Below, piece by piece: positions 42,779-52,160 of a stretch of 64,000 nucleotides of DNA (position 1 is its first letter; the number at the start of each line of letters is the position of its first letter). Under the pieces are notes generated by a model. The model saw nothing but the letters and a program-made list of their open reading frames with translations. It had not been told where the DNA came from and made no database searches. This DNA comes from JBMOMT01 sp049324835. Its GTDB lineage: Bacteria > Chloroflexota > Anaerolineae > CAYNKW01. Made by a program: the position numbers and the translations under genes. Location: NCBI GenBank assembly GCA_049324835.1, contig JBMOMT010000030.1, positions 44,289 to 108,288 on the forward strand, given 5' to 3'.

Positions 42779-45700
42779 ATGGACAATGTAGAGGTCAGAA
42801 GGCGCGACTTGCTGGCCACGCCGGTGTGGCGTTTTTTGGTCTTGAACTGGGAAACGGCGCTGTTTGTGTCGATTCTGCTGGCCGGGGCGGTCATACGTTT
42901 CGCCGGACTCGGCGTGCGCAGCATCGGCCACGATGGCAGCATTCACGCCTCCTGGTCGCACGACCTGTACAGCGGGCAGGGGTATCGACATAATCCCACC
43001 TATCACGGCCCGTTTTTGTATCACTTTACGGCGTTGATATTCTTTCTGTTTGGTGATACCGATGTGACGATGCTTTCATCGCCGGCCATTTTTGGGGTGC
43101 TGCTGATCGGTCTACCCTGGCTGCTGCGTAAGGAGCTGGGGCGCATCGGGACGCTGCTGGCCTCGGCCATGATGGTCGTTTCGCCCTTGCTCGTGGCCTA
43201 TTCCAAGACGCTGCGCCACGACATGTTCCTGGCGGTGTGGACGATGCTGCTCGTCGTGGCGGTCTTTTGTTACCTGCGGCAGCGGGCAGATCGCTGGCTC
43301 TACCTGGCGGCTGCGGCCACCGCGCTGGCGCTGTGCACCAAAGAGGTGGCCTTTATCGAGATTTTTATCGTTGGCTCGTTTCTCTTTTTTCTGCTGCTGT
43401 GGGAGTGGACGACCAGCGGCGAACGGCTGCCCACGAAACTGGCTTCCTTCGATCTGGTGATGGTCATCGGCACGCTGGTTGCGCCGATGGGCCTGACGCC
43501 GGTCATCGTCAAGTGGCGCGGCTTTGACCCGGCAGGTTATTCCGATCCCCAAAACGCCGTGCCGTCGCTCATCGTGTTGCTCATCGTCATCGCCGTCACG
43601 GCGGTGGCCGGCCTGATGTGGGACCACCGTCGCTGGTTGATTTCGGCAACCATTTTCTACAGCATCACCTTGCTGCTGTTCACCACTTTTCTCACCAATG
43701 GGCTGGGTATCGTTTCCGGCTATGTCGGTTCGTTGGGTTACTGGCTGAGGCAGCAGGATGTCCGCCGTGGGGGGCAGCCCTGGTTCTATTACTTGATCGT
43801 CATGCCGCTGTACGAGTTTATGCCGTTGCTGCTGGGCGGGATGGGCGCGCTCTGGCTCTTGATCCGGCCGCAGGGCAGGCGGGCAGGTGAGGCGCGGCCT
43901 GAGGAAGCAACTCGGCCTGTCTCGACGTGGCTGGTGGCCTTTCTGATCTATTGGGCTGTGGCCAGCCTGCTCATTTTCTCCTGGGCAGGCGAAAAGATGC
44001 CCTGGCTCATCACTCACCTGACGCTGCCCTGGATCCTGCTGGGGGCGTGGTTTGCGGGCCGGGTTTTGCAGACTGTCGACTGGCGGGCCTGGTGGGCGCG
44101 CAGCGGCGGCCTGGCGGTGCTGCTCATCCCGCTGGCGGCGTTGGGTCTGGTGACCTTTGTGCGCTTTCGCCCATTCACCGATGTGACGTTGCAGGGTTTG
44201 GGCCAGACGATGCGCTGGATCGGAGCGTTGATCGTCCTGGCGGCCTCGGGAGCGGGGCTGTATGGTGTGGCCCGCCGCCTGACCTGGCGCGGCGCGGCGC
44301 AGTCACTCTTTGTGGTGGTGCTGGCCGTGCTCTACCTGCTGACGGTGCGTGTGTCGATCATGGCGACCCACATCAACATCAATTATACCACCGAGTGGAT
44401 CGGATACGCCCACAGCACGCCCGATACGATGCGTGTGGCCCGCGAGCTGGAAGAGCTTTCACGTCGTTACGCCGGTGATCTCTCCATGCCGGTGGCCTAC
44501 GACAATGAATCTTCGTGGCCCTTTGCCTGGTACCTGCGCAACTTTACCCAGGCGCATTACTTTGTGGAAAAACCCGCCCAACCTTTCGATGAGGCGGCGG
44601 TTATCGTGGGCTACGAGAACGAAGCAGACTGTCGACCCTACCTGGGCGACGCGTACTATCGTTTTGAAAATCGGCTCATCTGGTGGCCTCAAGAGTCTTA
44701 CAAGAGCTTTGCCTGGCAGAGCCTCAAATACAAACTGCCACCGGAGGAATTGACGGCGATAAACGATCAGGAGCGCGTGCCCCTGTGGACCTACCTCAAG
44801 TTATTGTTGACCGAGATACGTGAGCAATATCAAGACCCGGCCAAACGGGCGGCCTTGTGGGATATTCTCTGGCACCGCAAGTTCAAAGAGAGCACCGCTG
44901 CCTGGCCGCTGGTGGATCGTTTTGCGCTGTACGTGCGCAAGGACGTGGCCAATCAGTTGTGGGATTTCCAGGCCGCTCCGGCGGCCCCGGAAACACTGCC
45001 CCAAGACCCCTACCGCGATCTCTACCGCGCCCTGACGGCCATCCAGACCTGGGGTTTTCAGGGCGCCGCCGATGGCCAGTTCAACTATCCACGTGATGTG
45101 GCCATCGACCCGGCGGGTTATGTCTATGTCACCGATAGCAGCAATCACCGTATTCAAAAGTTCGATTTGCAGGGTAATCACTTGCTGACGTGGGGCAGCC
45201 AGGGCAATGGCCCCGGACAGTTTCAAGAGCCGTGGGGCCTGGTCGTGGATGACCGGGGCCGCGTCTATGTGGCCGATACGTGGAATCATCGGGTGCAGGT
45301 TTTCGACGGTGATGGGACCTTGATTGCCGCTTGGGGCGCTCACGCTCAGGTGCAGGGCCTCGACCCGGATACCGCTGCTTTCTTTTGGGGCCCGCGCGAT
45401 ATCACCATCGACGGCCAGGGTCGGGTGCTGGTGACCGATACCGGCAACAAACGGGTGCAGGTTTTTACGCCCGAAGGTGAGTTTATCACCATGTTCGGCG
45501 GCTTTGGCGTCGAGCCGGGCCAGATGAACGAGCCGGTGGGTATCGCCGTTGGCCCGGACGGCCGGATTTACGTGGCCGATACCTGGAACCGGCGTGTGCA
45601 GGTCTTTGCCGATTTTACTTTTGAAGCCGAATGGCCGGTCGATGGCTGGTGGGGCGAGTCGGTGGTCAACAAGCCCTATCTGGCTGTGGATGGCGCGGGT

Positions 45701-45904
45701 CGTGTTTATGCCACCGACCCTGAAGGCTACCGTGTGCTCGTCTTTACGGCCAACGGCGAACCGCTGGCCGTCTTTGGGCAGGTCGGTGCGGGCGCCGATG
45801 CCTTTAACCTGCCCACCGGGGTTGCCGTGGACGGACAGGGCAACATCTATATCGCCGACGCCGACAATCACCGTGTGGTCAAGCTGGCGCCGCTTTTGCC
45901 GTAA
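42779..45904 (+). CDS. Agl23-like membrane protein fused to a six-bladed NHL beta-propeller (copy 2)
   Basis: A 1041-residue paralogue of the preceding gene, with the same architecture: membrane part (NPTYHGPFLYHFTALIFFLFGDTDVTM), link (ENRLIWWPQESYKSFAW) and six NHL repeats from about 755 to the C-terminus. The acidic motif reads HDGSI, so Asp52 is kept and the Glu is Gly. Sequence is close throughout, including the DGWWGESVVNKPYLAVD segment in blade five, so the pair arose by tandem duplication. GAGGTGA precedes the ATG. Confidence 0.87.
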   Translation: MDNVEVRRRDLLATPVWRFLVLNWETALFVSILLAGAVIRFAGLGVRSIGHDGSIHASWSHDLYSGQGYRHNPTYHGPFLYHFTALIFFLFGDTDVTMLSSPAIFGVLLIGLPWLLRKELGRIGTLLASAMMVVSPLLVAYSKTLRHDMFLAVWTMLLVVAVFCYLRQRADRWLYLAAAATALALCTKEVAFIEIFIVGSFLFFLLLWEWTTSGERLPTKLASFDLVMVIGTLVAPMGLTPVIVKWRGFDPAGYSDPQNAVPSLIVLLIVIAVTAVAGLMWDHRRWLISATIFYSITLLLFTTFLTNGLGIVSGYVGSLGYWLRQQDVRRGGQPWFYYLIVMPLYEFMPLLLGGMGALWLLIRPQGRRAGEARPEEATRPVSTWLVAFLIYWAVASLLIFSWAGEKMPWLITHLTLPWILLGAWFAGRVLQTVDWRAWWARSGGLAVLLIPLAALGLVTFVRFRPFTDVTLQGLGQTMRWIGALIVLAASGAGLYGVARRLTWRGAAQSLFVVVLAVLYLLTVRVSIMATHININYTTEWIGYAHSTPDTMRVARELEELSRRYAGDLSMPVAYDNESSWPFAWYLRNFTQAHYFVEKPAQPFDEAAVIVGYENEADCRPYLGDAYYRFENRLIWWPQESYKSFAWQSLKYKLPPEELTAINDQERVPLWTYLKLLLTEIREQYQDPAKRAALWDILWHRKFKESTAAWPLVDRFALYVRKDVANQLWDFQAAPAAPETLPQDPYRDLYRALTAIQTWGFQGAADGQFNYPRDVAIDPAGYVYVTDSSNHRIQKFDLQGNHLLTWGSQGNGPGQFQEPWGLVVDDRGRVYVADTWNHRVQVFDGDGTLIAAWGAHAQVQGLDPDTAAFFWGPRDITIDGQGRVLVTDTGNKRVQVFTPEGEFITMFGGFGVEPGQMNEPVGIAVGPDGRIYVADTWNRRVQVFADFTFEAEWPVDGWWGESVVNKPYLAVDGAGRVYATDPEGYRVLVFTANGEPLAVFGQVGAGADAFNLPTGVAVDGQGNIYIADADNHRVVKLAPLLP

Positions 45905-45920
45905 GGGAGCCTCGGCGGGC

Positions 45921-48725
45921 ATGGTTCCATCCCCAACAGACGAGCGTTCTTTGAGAAACCTGGCGCTGGCCTTGCTGGCTGTTTTGTTGGCCGCCCTGGG
46001 CCAGCGCCTGCTGGCCCAGGAGCACCTCGCCGATGGCTTGGTGGTTTATGGTCTGGCCGGCTCGATCTTTGTAGCAGCGCTGCGCCATCGAGTCAACCAG
46101 CCGTCTTGGGAGAGCCTGTTGGCGGCCGGGCGGTCTGTGGCTCGCCCGAAACCGGTCTGGAGGCGTGGCCTGGGTCTGGGTGCGCTGGCGCTTTCGATCT
46201 CGCTGATGTGGTTGGCCCTGTATCGTTTCGACGCCCAGGTCGGCCTGCCGGTGGCCTGGTATCTTTACCTGAGCAGCATCGGCCTTTTTCTCATCGCCGT
46301 GTACCTTTTCTCCGGCTGTACCCTCTCCCGGCCAGCTTTTCAGCCCGCCCACCTGGTATTGTTGTTCATTTTGCTGCTGGCCGCTTTTTTGCGCCTCTAC
46401 CACCTGGATACATTGCCTGCCGGTCTGTGGTACGACGAGGCCGATAACGGCTTGCAGGTGCGGCGCATGATCCAGGACCCTGCCTGGCGGCCCGTTTTCG
46501 TGCCCTCGACCAACCTGCCGGCCCATTTTCTTTACCTGGTATTGTGGGCGTTTCGGTGGCTGGGCCAGACGACGCTGGCCCTGCGCCTGGTGGCCGTGCT
46601 GCTGGGCCTGCTGACCGTGCTGGCGGCCTATTGGTGTGGCCGCGAGTTGTATCCCGGCGGTCGGCGTCTGGCGCTGGTGCTGGCCTTTTTTCTGGCCGTC
46701 TCCCGGTGGGATATCAACTGGAGCCGCATCGGCATGCACGGCGTCTCGGTGCCGCTCTTTGAGCTGCTGACGCTCGGTCTGTTCCTGCGGGCCTTACGCA
46801 CGGGGTGTTTGCCCACCTTTGCCTGGGCCGGGGTATCGTTGGGTTTGGGGCTTTCGTTCTACACCCCCTTTCGCCTTTTTCCGGTGGCGCTGGGGTTGTT
46901 TCTGGCAATCTGGCTTGTGGGCAGGCTGCGCAGCGGCCCGCTGCTGCCGCGCCTGCGGGCCGCGCTGCCGCCACTGATCCTGTTCACTGCGGCGGCCTTG
47001 CTCACCATCGCGCCGGTGATGCAGTTCGCGTTCGACCAACCCGACGTATTTTGGGGTCGGGCGCGCAAAATGTCCATCCTGAACGATCCGAACGCCACCG
47101 ACCTGCCGGCGGCGCTGGTGCGGAACACCACCGCCCATCTACTCATGTTCAACTACCGCGGCGATCCCAACGGCCGTCACAACCTGCCCGGCGAGCCCAT
47201 GCTCGACGCCGCAAGCGGCCTGTTTTTTGTTCTGGGTGTTCTGGTCAGCCTGTGGCGGTTGAGGCAGCCTCGCCATGTATGGTTGTTGCTGTGGCTCGGT
47301 ATCATGCTGCTGGGTGGCATTCTATCGGTGACGTTCGAATCACCGCAGTCGCTGCGGGCCATCGGCGCCCTGCCGGCAGCCTGTGCCCTGGCGGTGGTGC
47401 CGCTGGAGATGCTGCTGGCCGAGGCCGAGGCCGTTTTCCGCCGCCCTCCGGCGCGACGCGCCATCCGGCTGGCCCTGTTGGCCCTGTTGATCGGCGTGGC
47501 CTGGGCCAACGGCCACACCTATTTTTACCGCCAGGCGCGCGATTTCCGGGTGTGGAACGCTTTTGCCACCGCCGAGACCGAACTGGCAAAACAGATTCAG
47601 CGTCTGCGCGGCGATTACGATCTCTACTTCGACCCACTGCTCTTTCGCCACCTGACCACACAATTTCTACTGCCGGACTTTGATGCCTACCAGACCTACG
47701 ACCCGGCGGCAGTTTTGCCCGTGGCCGATCCATCGGCCGGCAAAAAAGGGATCGTGCTGTTCATCGCGCCCGATAGTTTTGCCACACGCGCCCTCTTGCA
47801 GACCTATTACCCCGATGCCCGGCTTGAACAGTTCTCCCATCACTACAGCGACACCACGGTGCTGTTTACCTACGTGCTCGATTGGCCACTGATCGCCGGG
47901 CCACACGGCCTGGTGGGGCGCTACTACCGCGCCGGTGATACCGCGCCCTATTTTCAGCGCATCGATCCGGTTCTGGATTTCGATTGGCTGTTGGATGACC
48001 CGCCCGTTTCGTTTCCGCTGCGCGCCGACTGGCAGGGTGTGCTCAACGTGCCTGCCTACGGCCTCTATCAACTGGCGGTGGCATCGCCGGGCAAAGCCGA
48101 GCTGTGGCTGGATCAGTCGCCTCTGCCCCTCGACGACGCCGGCTTGAGCCCGGCCATCCGGCTGCCGCGCGGCGTGCATGCCCTGCACCTGGTGTGTCAG
48201 GTGGACGAGCCCGGCGTGGTGCGCTTTTTGTGGCGACCCTCCGGGGAGAGCGATTGGCAGACCGTGCCCGCGTCGGCGTTATACCACGAGCCGTTTGACG
48301 GTCATGGCCTGGTGGGCCTTTTTTATCCCAACGATGCCTGGCAGGGCGCGCCTGCCTTCAGCCGCATGGATGCCATGCTCGCCTACTATTTTCACCATCT
48401 GCCTCTGACCCGGCCCTACACTGTCGAGTGGCGTGGTCGCCTGGAGATTCCCCAGGGCGGGTTATGGGCGCTGGGCACCGAGGCTCTCTCGGCCACCTGG
48501 CTGGAACTCGATGGCCGCCAGGTGCTGGTCAATACCGAGCCGAACCATTACGCTCAGATCGAGCTGCATCTCGCGCCGGGCTGGTACGATATCCGCCTGC
48601 GCTTTCTCGATGCCGGCGATCACTCGCACGTTTACCTGTACTGGCAGCCGCCAGATCAGCCTCGCCAGTTGATCCCCAGCCACTATCTTTATCCACCGGC
48701 AGATGGCTCCTGGAGCGCGCCATGA
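45921..48725 (+). CDS. GT39-type membrane glycosyltransferase with two C-terminal PA14-like domains
   Basis: A 934-residue protein. After N-terminal helices, the GT-C domain has an intact Asp-Glu pair in LWYDEADNG (172-173), then WDINWSRIGMHG and the soluble-loop stretch NDPNATDLPAAL. From about 660 there are two PA14-like beta domains, beginning GLVGRYYRAGD (about 664) and GLVGLFYPND (about 796). PA14 modules commonly bind carbohydrate, so the tail may hold the acceptor glycan. The stop overlaps the next start (ATGA), so the two genes are translationally coupled. Confidence 0.87.
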   Translation: MVPSPTDERSLRNLALALLAVLLAALGQRLLAQEHLADGLVVYGLAGSIFVAALRHRVNQPSWESLLAAGRSVARPKPVWRRGLGLGALALSISLMWLALYRFDAQVGLPVAWYLYLSSIGLFLIAVYLFSGCTLSRPAFQPAHLVLLFILLLAAFLRLYHLDTLPAGLWYDEADNGLQVRRMIQDPAWRPVFVPSTNLPAHFLYLVLWAFRWLGQTTLALRLVAVLLGLLTVLAAYWCGRELYPGGRRLALVLAFFLAVSRWDINWSRIGMHGVSVPLFELLTLGLFLRALRTGCLPTFAWAGVSLGLGLSFYTPFRLFPVALGLFLAIWLVGRLRSGPLLPRLRAALPPLILFTAAALLTIAPVMQFAFDQPDVFWGRARKMSILNDPNATDLPAALVRNTTAHLLMFNYRGDPNGRHNLPGEPMLDAASGLFFVLGVLVSLWRLRQPRHVWLLLWLGIMLLGGILSVTFESPQSLRAIGALPAACALAVVPLEMLLAEAEAVFRRPPARRAIRLALLALLIGVAWANGHTYFYRQARDFRVWNAFATAETELAKQIQRLRGDYDLYFDPLLFRHLTTQFLLPDFDAYQTYDPAAVLPVADPSAGKKGIVLFIAPDSFATRALLQTYYPDARLEQFSHHYSDTTVLFTYVLDWPLIAGPHGLVGRYYRAGDTAPYFQRIDPVLDFDWLLDDPPVSFPLRADWQGVLNVPAYGLYQLAVASPGKAELWLDQSPLPLDDAGLSPAIRLPRGVHALHLVCQVDEPGVVRFLWRPSGESDWQTVPASALYHEPFDGHGLVGLFYPNDAWQGAPAFSRMDAMLAYYFHHLPLTRPYTVEWRGRLEIPQGGLWALGTEALSATWLELDGRQVLVNTEPNHYAQIELHLAPGWYDIRLRFLDAGDHSHVYLYWQPPDQPRQLIPSHYLYPPADGSWSAP

Positions 48726-51124
48726 GAGCCATTGCCGAGCCCCGGTCAGGGCATCGGCGGGGCATGCTGGCTCTGGCGCTCCTGCTGGCCGGGCTGGGCC
48801 AGCTTGGCCTGGCCACCGAAAACCCCCTCTGGGGCTGGATGCTCTTTGCCATCGCTGCGCCGATGGCCGTCTATGGGCTGACCGGCCGCTCCGCCGGCCG
48901 GCAGCATGTCGAGACGCGCCCGGCGCCGGGTGCCCCCCCCGAGTTTTCCTGGAGCCGCGCTCGTCTGGGCATGGCCTGCCTGTCAGGGGTCTGTAGCGGC
49001 CTGGCCCTCTATCTCCTCTGGCGAGACGACGCCAGTTGTCCCGGCTTTTGGCTGTGGCTGCTCAGCCTGGGGGCGATGGCCTGGGCGGCGCCGGGCGCAC
49101 GATCCTCTGGGCCTCAGCGCCTGCGCCGACTCGAAATCGTCGTCGTCGTGTTGCTGTTGCTGCTGGCGACATTCGTCCGCCTGTTTCGTCTGAACGATCT
49201 GCCGCCTGGGGTTTTCATCGACGAGACCAACGCCGCCATGGACGCCCTCGGCATCCTCGATGGACAGCATGTGTCAGCCTTTGCCACCGGCTGGTTCGAA
49301 ACCCCCACCCTGTACGCTTTTTACATGGCCGGCCTGTTCCGATTGCTGGGCGCCAGCTTTTTTGCTCTCAAGCTGGCTTCTATTCTGCCCGGCCTGCTCA
49401 CGGTGGCAGCGCTCTATCCCCTGGCCCGCCGGGCTTTTGGTCCGGCGACGGCGTTGTTGAGCCTTTTTCTGCTGACCATGGCCCGCTGGCACATTCACAT
49501 GAGCCGCTGGGGCTGGAACGAGCTGATGCCGCCGCTTTTTCAGATCCTGGTGGCCTTTTTTCTCCTGCGCGCGCTGGATACCGCCCGCCCGCGCGATTTC
49601 GTTCTGGCGGGCCTGGCTCTGGGAACGAGCCAATATACCTATCTGGCGGCGCGGCTCGTGCCACTGATGGTGCTGCTGTTCCTGTTGCATCAGGCGCTGA
49701 CCGTGCGCCGCTTCTTGCGCCGCCATGCCGTCCATCTTGTGCTGCTGGCGCTGGTCAGCCTGATGGCTTTTGCCCCGCTGGGCCTGACCTATCTCAAAGA
49801 GCCGTTTCTGTTCACCAACCGGGCGCGGCAGGTCAGCCTGCTGAATGACCTGGAAGCTGCCCAGAGCCTGCAACCCCTGTGGCAGAACCTGTTGCAGCAC
49901 CTGGGCATGTTCAATCAGCAGGGCGATGCCAACCCACGCCACAACCTGCCCCGCGCGCCGATGTTGGACCCGTTCACAGGCCTTTTGCTGCCGCTGGCTG
50001 TGGGCCACGCCCTCTACCACTGGCGCGACCGGCGTTACGCACTGCTGTTGCTCTGGATCGGCGTCACACTGCTGGGGGGTATCCTTTCGGCGTCCTGGGA
50101 AGCGCCTCAGGCCTACCGCACCCTGGGCGTGCTGCCGGCGGTGACGCTGCTGCTGGGTGATTTCCTGGCGCGCCTCTGGCAACGATTCTCGCCTCCGGAC
50201 CGGATGGGGCCAAAGGCAGCGGTGGGGGCCGCTGTGGGGGTGTTTCTGGCTCTGAGCGCTGCTCACAATCTGTGGGCCTATTTTGTGACCTATGCGCGCG
50301 ACCCGCGTATCTTTTGGGCTTTTACGCCCCTGGAGACGGGCATCGCCCGCACGGCAGCCGATGTTTTGGCGAGCCACGACCTCTATCTGGCGCCCAAGCT
50401 GGCTCACTTTTCCTCGCTGCGATTTGCCACGTACCGCAGCCCTTCGCAGGGGGGCGGTGGGCTGTCAGAGCCGCCGTACCGTCTCTTTTCGCCCTTGAGT
50501 GACCTTCCTCTTGCCGGGCCTTCTGAGCGGCCCGCTCTGGTCATTTTGGAGACGCAATACCTCAGCCTGGTGTCGCTGTTGACCCATTATCACCCCGATG
50601 GGATCATCCATGTGCACCGCGCGCCCGATGGCCAGCCGCTTTATTTGACGCTGGAGGTCCCCCGGCAGACATCACTGCCGGCTGTGCAGACGCCGCCTCC
50701 CGGACAGGGATTGTGGGGTCGGTACTACCGTGGGTCAGACTGGCAGGGAGAGCCGGTTGTGGAACGGCTGGATCCACTGTTGCTGTTCCACTGGTACGCT
50801 GGCGAACCGCTGCCCGATCCGTTCAGTGTGCGTTGGGAGGGTGAGATCGTCCTGCCCGTCGATGGCGCTTATTTTCTGGCTCTGGTGGGCGACGACGGCG
50901 TGCGTCTCTGGCTGGATGGCCGGTTGTTGGGAGAATCCTTGCGGCCCAATGCCTCGAACGTCGTCGAGGCCCATGTGGAGATGGCTGCCGGGGTGTATCC
51001 CATCCGCGTGGACTATTTTCAGCGCAGCGGCGCCAAACTGATCGAGTTCCGTTGGGTGCGGCCCGGCGGCCAGTTGGAGCTGGTGCCGCCGGACGCGCTT
51101 CGTCCGGCAGCCAGCGGCGAGTAG
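48722..51124 (+). CDS. GT39-type membrane glycosyltransferase with one C-terminal PA14 domain
   Basis: An 800-residue paralogue of the preceding protein. The acidic pair is in VFIDETNAAMD (167-168), with MARWHIHMSRWGWNELMPP and NDLEAAQSLQPL matching the paralogue's positions. A single PA14 domain (about 663-795) starts GLWGRYYRGSDWQG and includes LALVGDDGVRLWLDG, the standard PA14 core. About 12 helices are likely. It is the last gene of the plus-strand cluster and converges on the GT2 gene with a 48-bp gap. Confidence 0.88.
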   Translation: MRAIAEPRSGHRRGMLALALLLAGLGQLGLATENPLWGWMLFAIAAPMAVYGLTGRSAGRQHVETRPAPGAPPEFSWSRARLGMACLSGVCSGLALYLLWRDDASCPGFWLWLLSLGAMAWAAPGARSSGPQRLRRLEIVVVVLLLLLATFVRLFRLNDLPPGVFIDETNAAMDALGILDGQHVSAFATGWFETPTLYAFYMAGLFRLLGASFFALKLASILPGLLTVAALYPLARRAFGPATALLSLFLLTMARWHIHMSRWGWNELMPPLFQILVAFFLLRALDTARPRDFVLAGLALGTSQYTYLAARLVPLMVLLFLLHQALTVRRFLRRHAVHLVLLALVSLMAFAPLGLTYLKEPFLFTNRARQVSLLNDLEAAQSLQPLWQNLLQHLGMFNQQGDANPRHNLPRAPMLDPFTGLLLPLAVGHALYHWRDRRYALLLLWIGVTLLGGILSASWEAPQAYRTLGVLPAVTLLLGDFLARLWQRFSPPDRMGPKAAVGAAVGVFLALSAAHNLWAYFVTYARDPRIFWAFTPLETGIARTAADVLASHDLYLAPKLAHFSSLRFATYRSPSQGGGGLSEPPYRLFSPLSDLPLAGPSERPALVILETQYLSLVSLLTHYHPDGIIHVHRAPDGQPLYLTLEVPRQTSLPAVQTPPPGQGLWGRYYRGSDWQGEPVVERLDPLLLFHWYAGEPLPDPFSVRWEGEIVLPVDGAYFLALVGDDGVRLWLDGRLLGESLRPNASNVVEAHVEMAAGVYPIRVDYFQRSGAKLIEFRWVRPGGQLELVPPDALRPAASGE

Positions 51125-51172
51125 TGGCGCGTCAACGACCCGGCTCTATGTGTCGTCCAGATGCGTCGTTGC

Positions 51173-52129
51173 TCACAGCCGGGATGTCACAACCTGCCAG
51201 TATGCCTGCATTCGCTGGCGGCGGAGGGGCCGTTTGTGGCCCACAGACCACTTGGCCGTCTCGATCACGAGCAGATAACAATAATTGAGCAACAAAAAGA
51301 GGCGCAGCAACGCCGCCAGGACCACACCGTGATACCTGGCCGAGTAACGGATCTTGCTGCGGTTGAAACGGATGATCTGAAAGGCTTTGACCTGCTCGCT
51401 CGACTGGCCGCCGTGGTGAATCACCTGCGCCTCCGGGTAATAGATCACTCGCCAGCCGGACGCTTTGGCGCGGTGGCACCAGTCCAATTCCTCCGAGTAC
51501 ATGAAAAAACCCTGGTCGAGCAGGCCCACCTGGTCGAAGGCTGTGCGGCGGGCCAACAGACAGGCCCCGGTGACCCAATCGACCTCGCTGGTAGTGTGAT
51601 CGTCCTGGTCCAGCACGTAATACTCGCTCAAGATACGGTGGCGAGGGAACCAGCTTTGAAACACGGTGCTCTCTAAAAAGGGCGTGAGTGGGGTGGGAAA
51701 ACGTCGGCGCGACGATTGCACCGAGCCATCGGGGTTGAGCAGCATCGGACCGAGTGCGCCCACTGCCGGGTGGGCTTCCATGTAGGCCACCATACGCGCC
51801 AGGGCATCGTCGAGCACACGGGTGTCTGGGTTGAGCAGGAGCACGTAACGCCCGCGACTGGCGACAATGCCCTGGTTGTTGCCGCCGGTAAAGCCGGGAT
51901 TATCGGTATTGGCGATGAGGATGACCTGTGCAAAGTCCTGGCGCACCATCTCGGCGCTGCCATCGGTGGATGCATTGTCGACAACGATGGTTTCGATGCT
52001 CATCTGCGGGCTGGTTTTTTGGCTATCCCGCACCGAGGCCAGACATTCCCGCAAAAGATGGCGCACGTTCCAACTGACGATCACCACAGAAAGGTCGGGC
52101 CGTTGCCGGCTTTCGAGGGACGGCAGCAT
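51173..52129 (-). CDS. GT2-family glycosyltransferase (WbbL/rhamnosyltransferase-like)
   Basis: A 318-residue GT-A enzyme acting at the cytoplasmic face. Visible motifs are VVIVSWNVRHLLRECL, TIVVDNASTDGS, the metal-binding region LLLNPDTRV, VTGACLLARR and the ED-type catalytic motif EELDWCHRAKASGWRV. This pattern matches WbbL-type transferases, which often use deoxy-sugars such as rhamnose; the nearby GDP-rhamnose genes fit. The ATG at 52129 has GAGGAGG. It lies 31 bp downstream of the polyprenyl synthase gene. Confidence 0.9.
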   Translation of the reverse strand: MLPSLESRQRPDLSVVIVSWNVRHLLRECLASVRDSQKTSPQMSIETIVVDNASTDGSAEMVRQDFAQVILIANTDNPGFTGGNNQGIVASRGRYVLLLNPDTRVLDDALARMVAYMEAHPAVGALGPMLLNPDGSVQSSRRRFPTPLTPFLESTVFQSWFPRHRILSEYYVLDQDDHTTSEVDWVTGACLLARRTAFDQVGLLDQGFFMYSEELDWCHRAKASGWRVIYYPEAQVIHHGGQSSEQVKAFQIIRFNRSKIRYSARYHGVVLAALLRLFLLLNYCYLLVIETAKWSVGHKRPLRRQRMQAYWQVVTSRL

Positions 52130-52160
52130 GACAGATGCCCTCCTCAGTGGTTTTGTGGAC

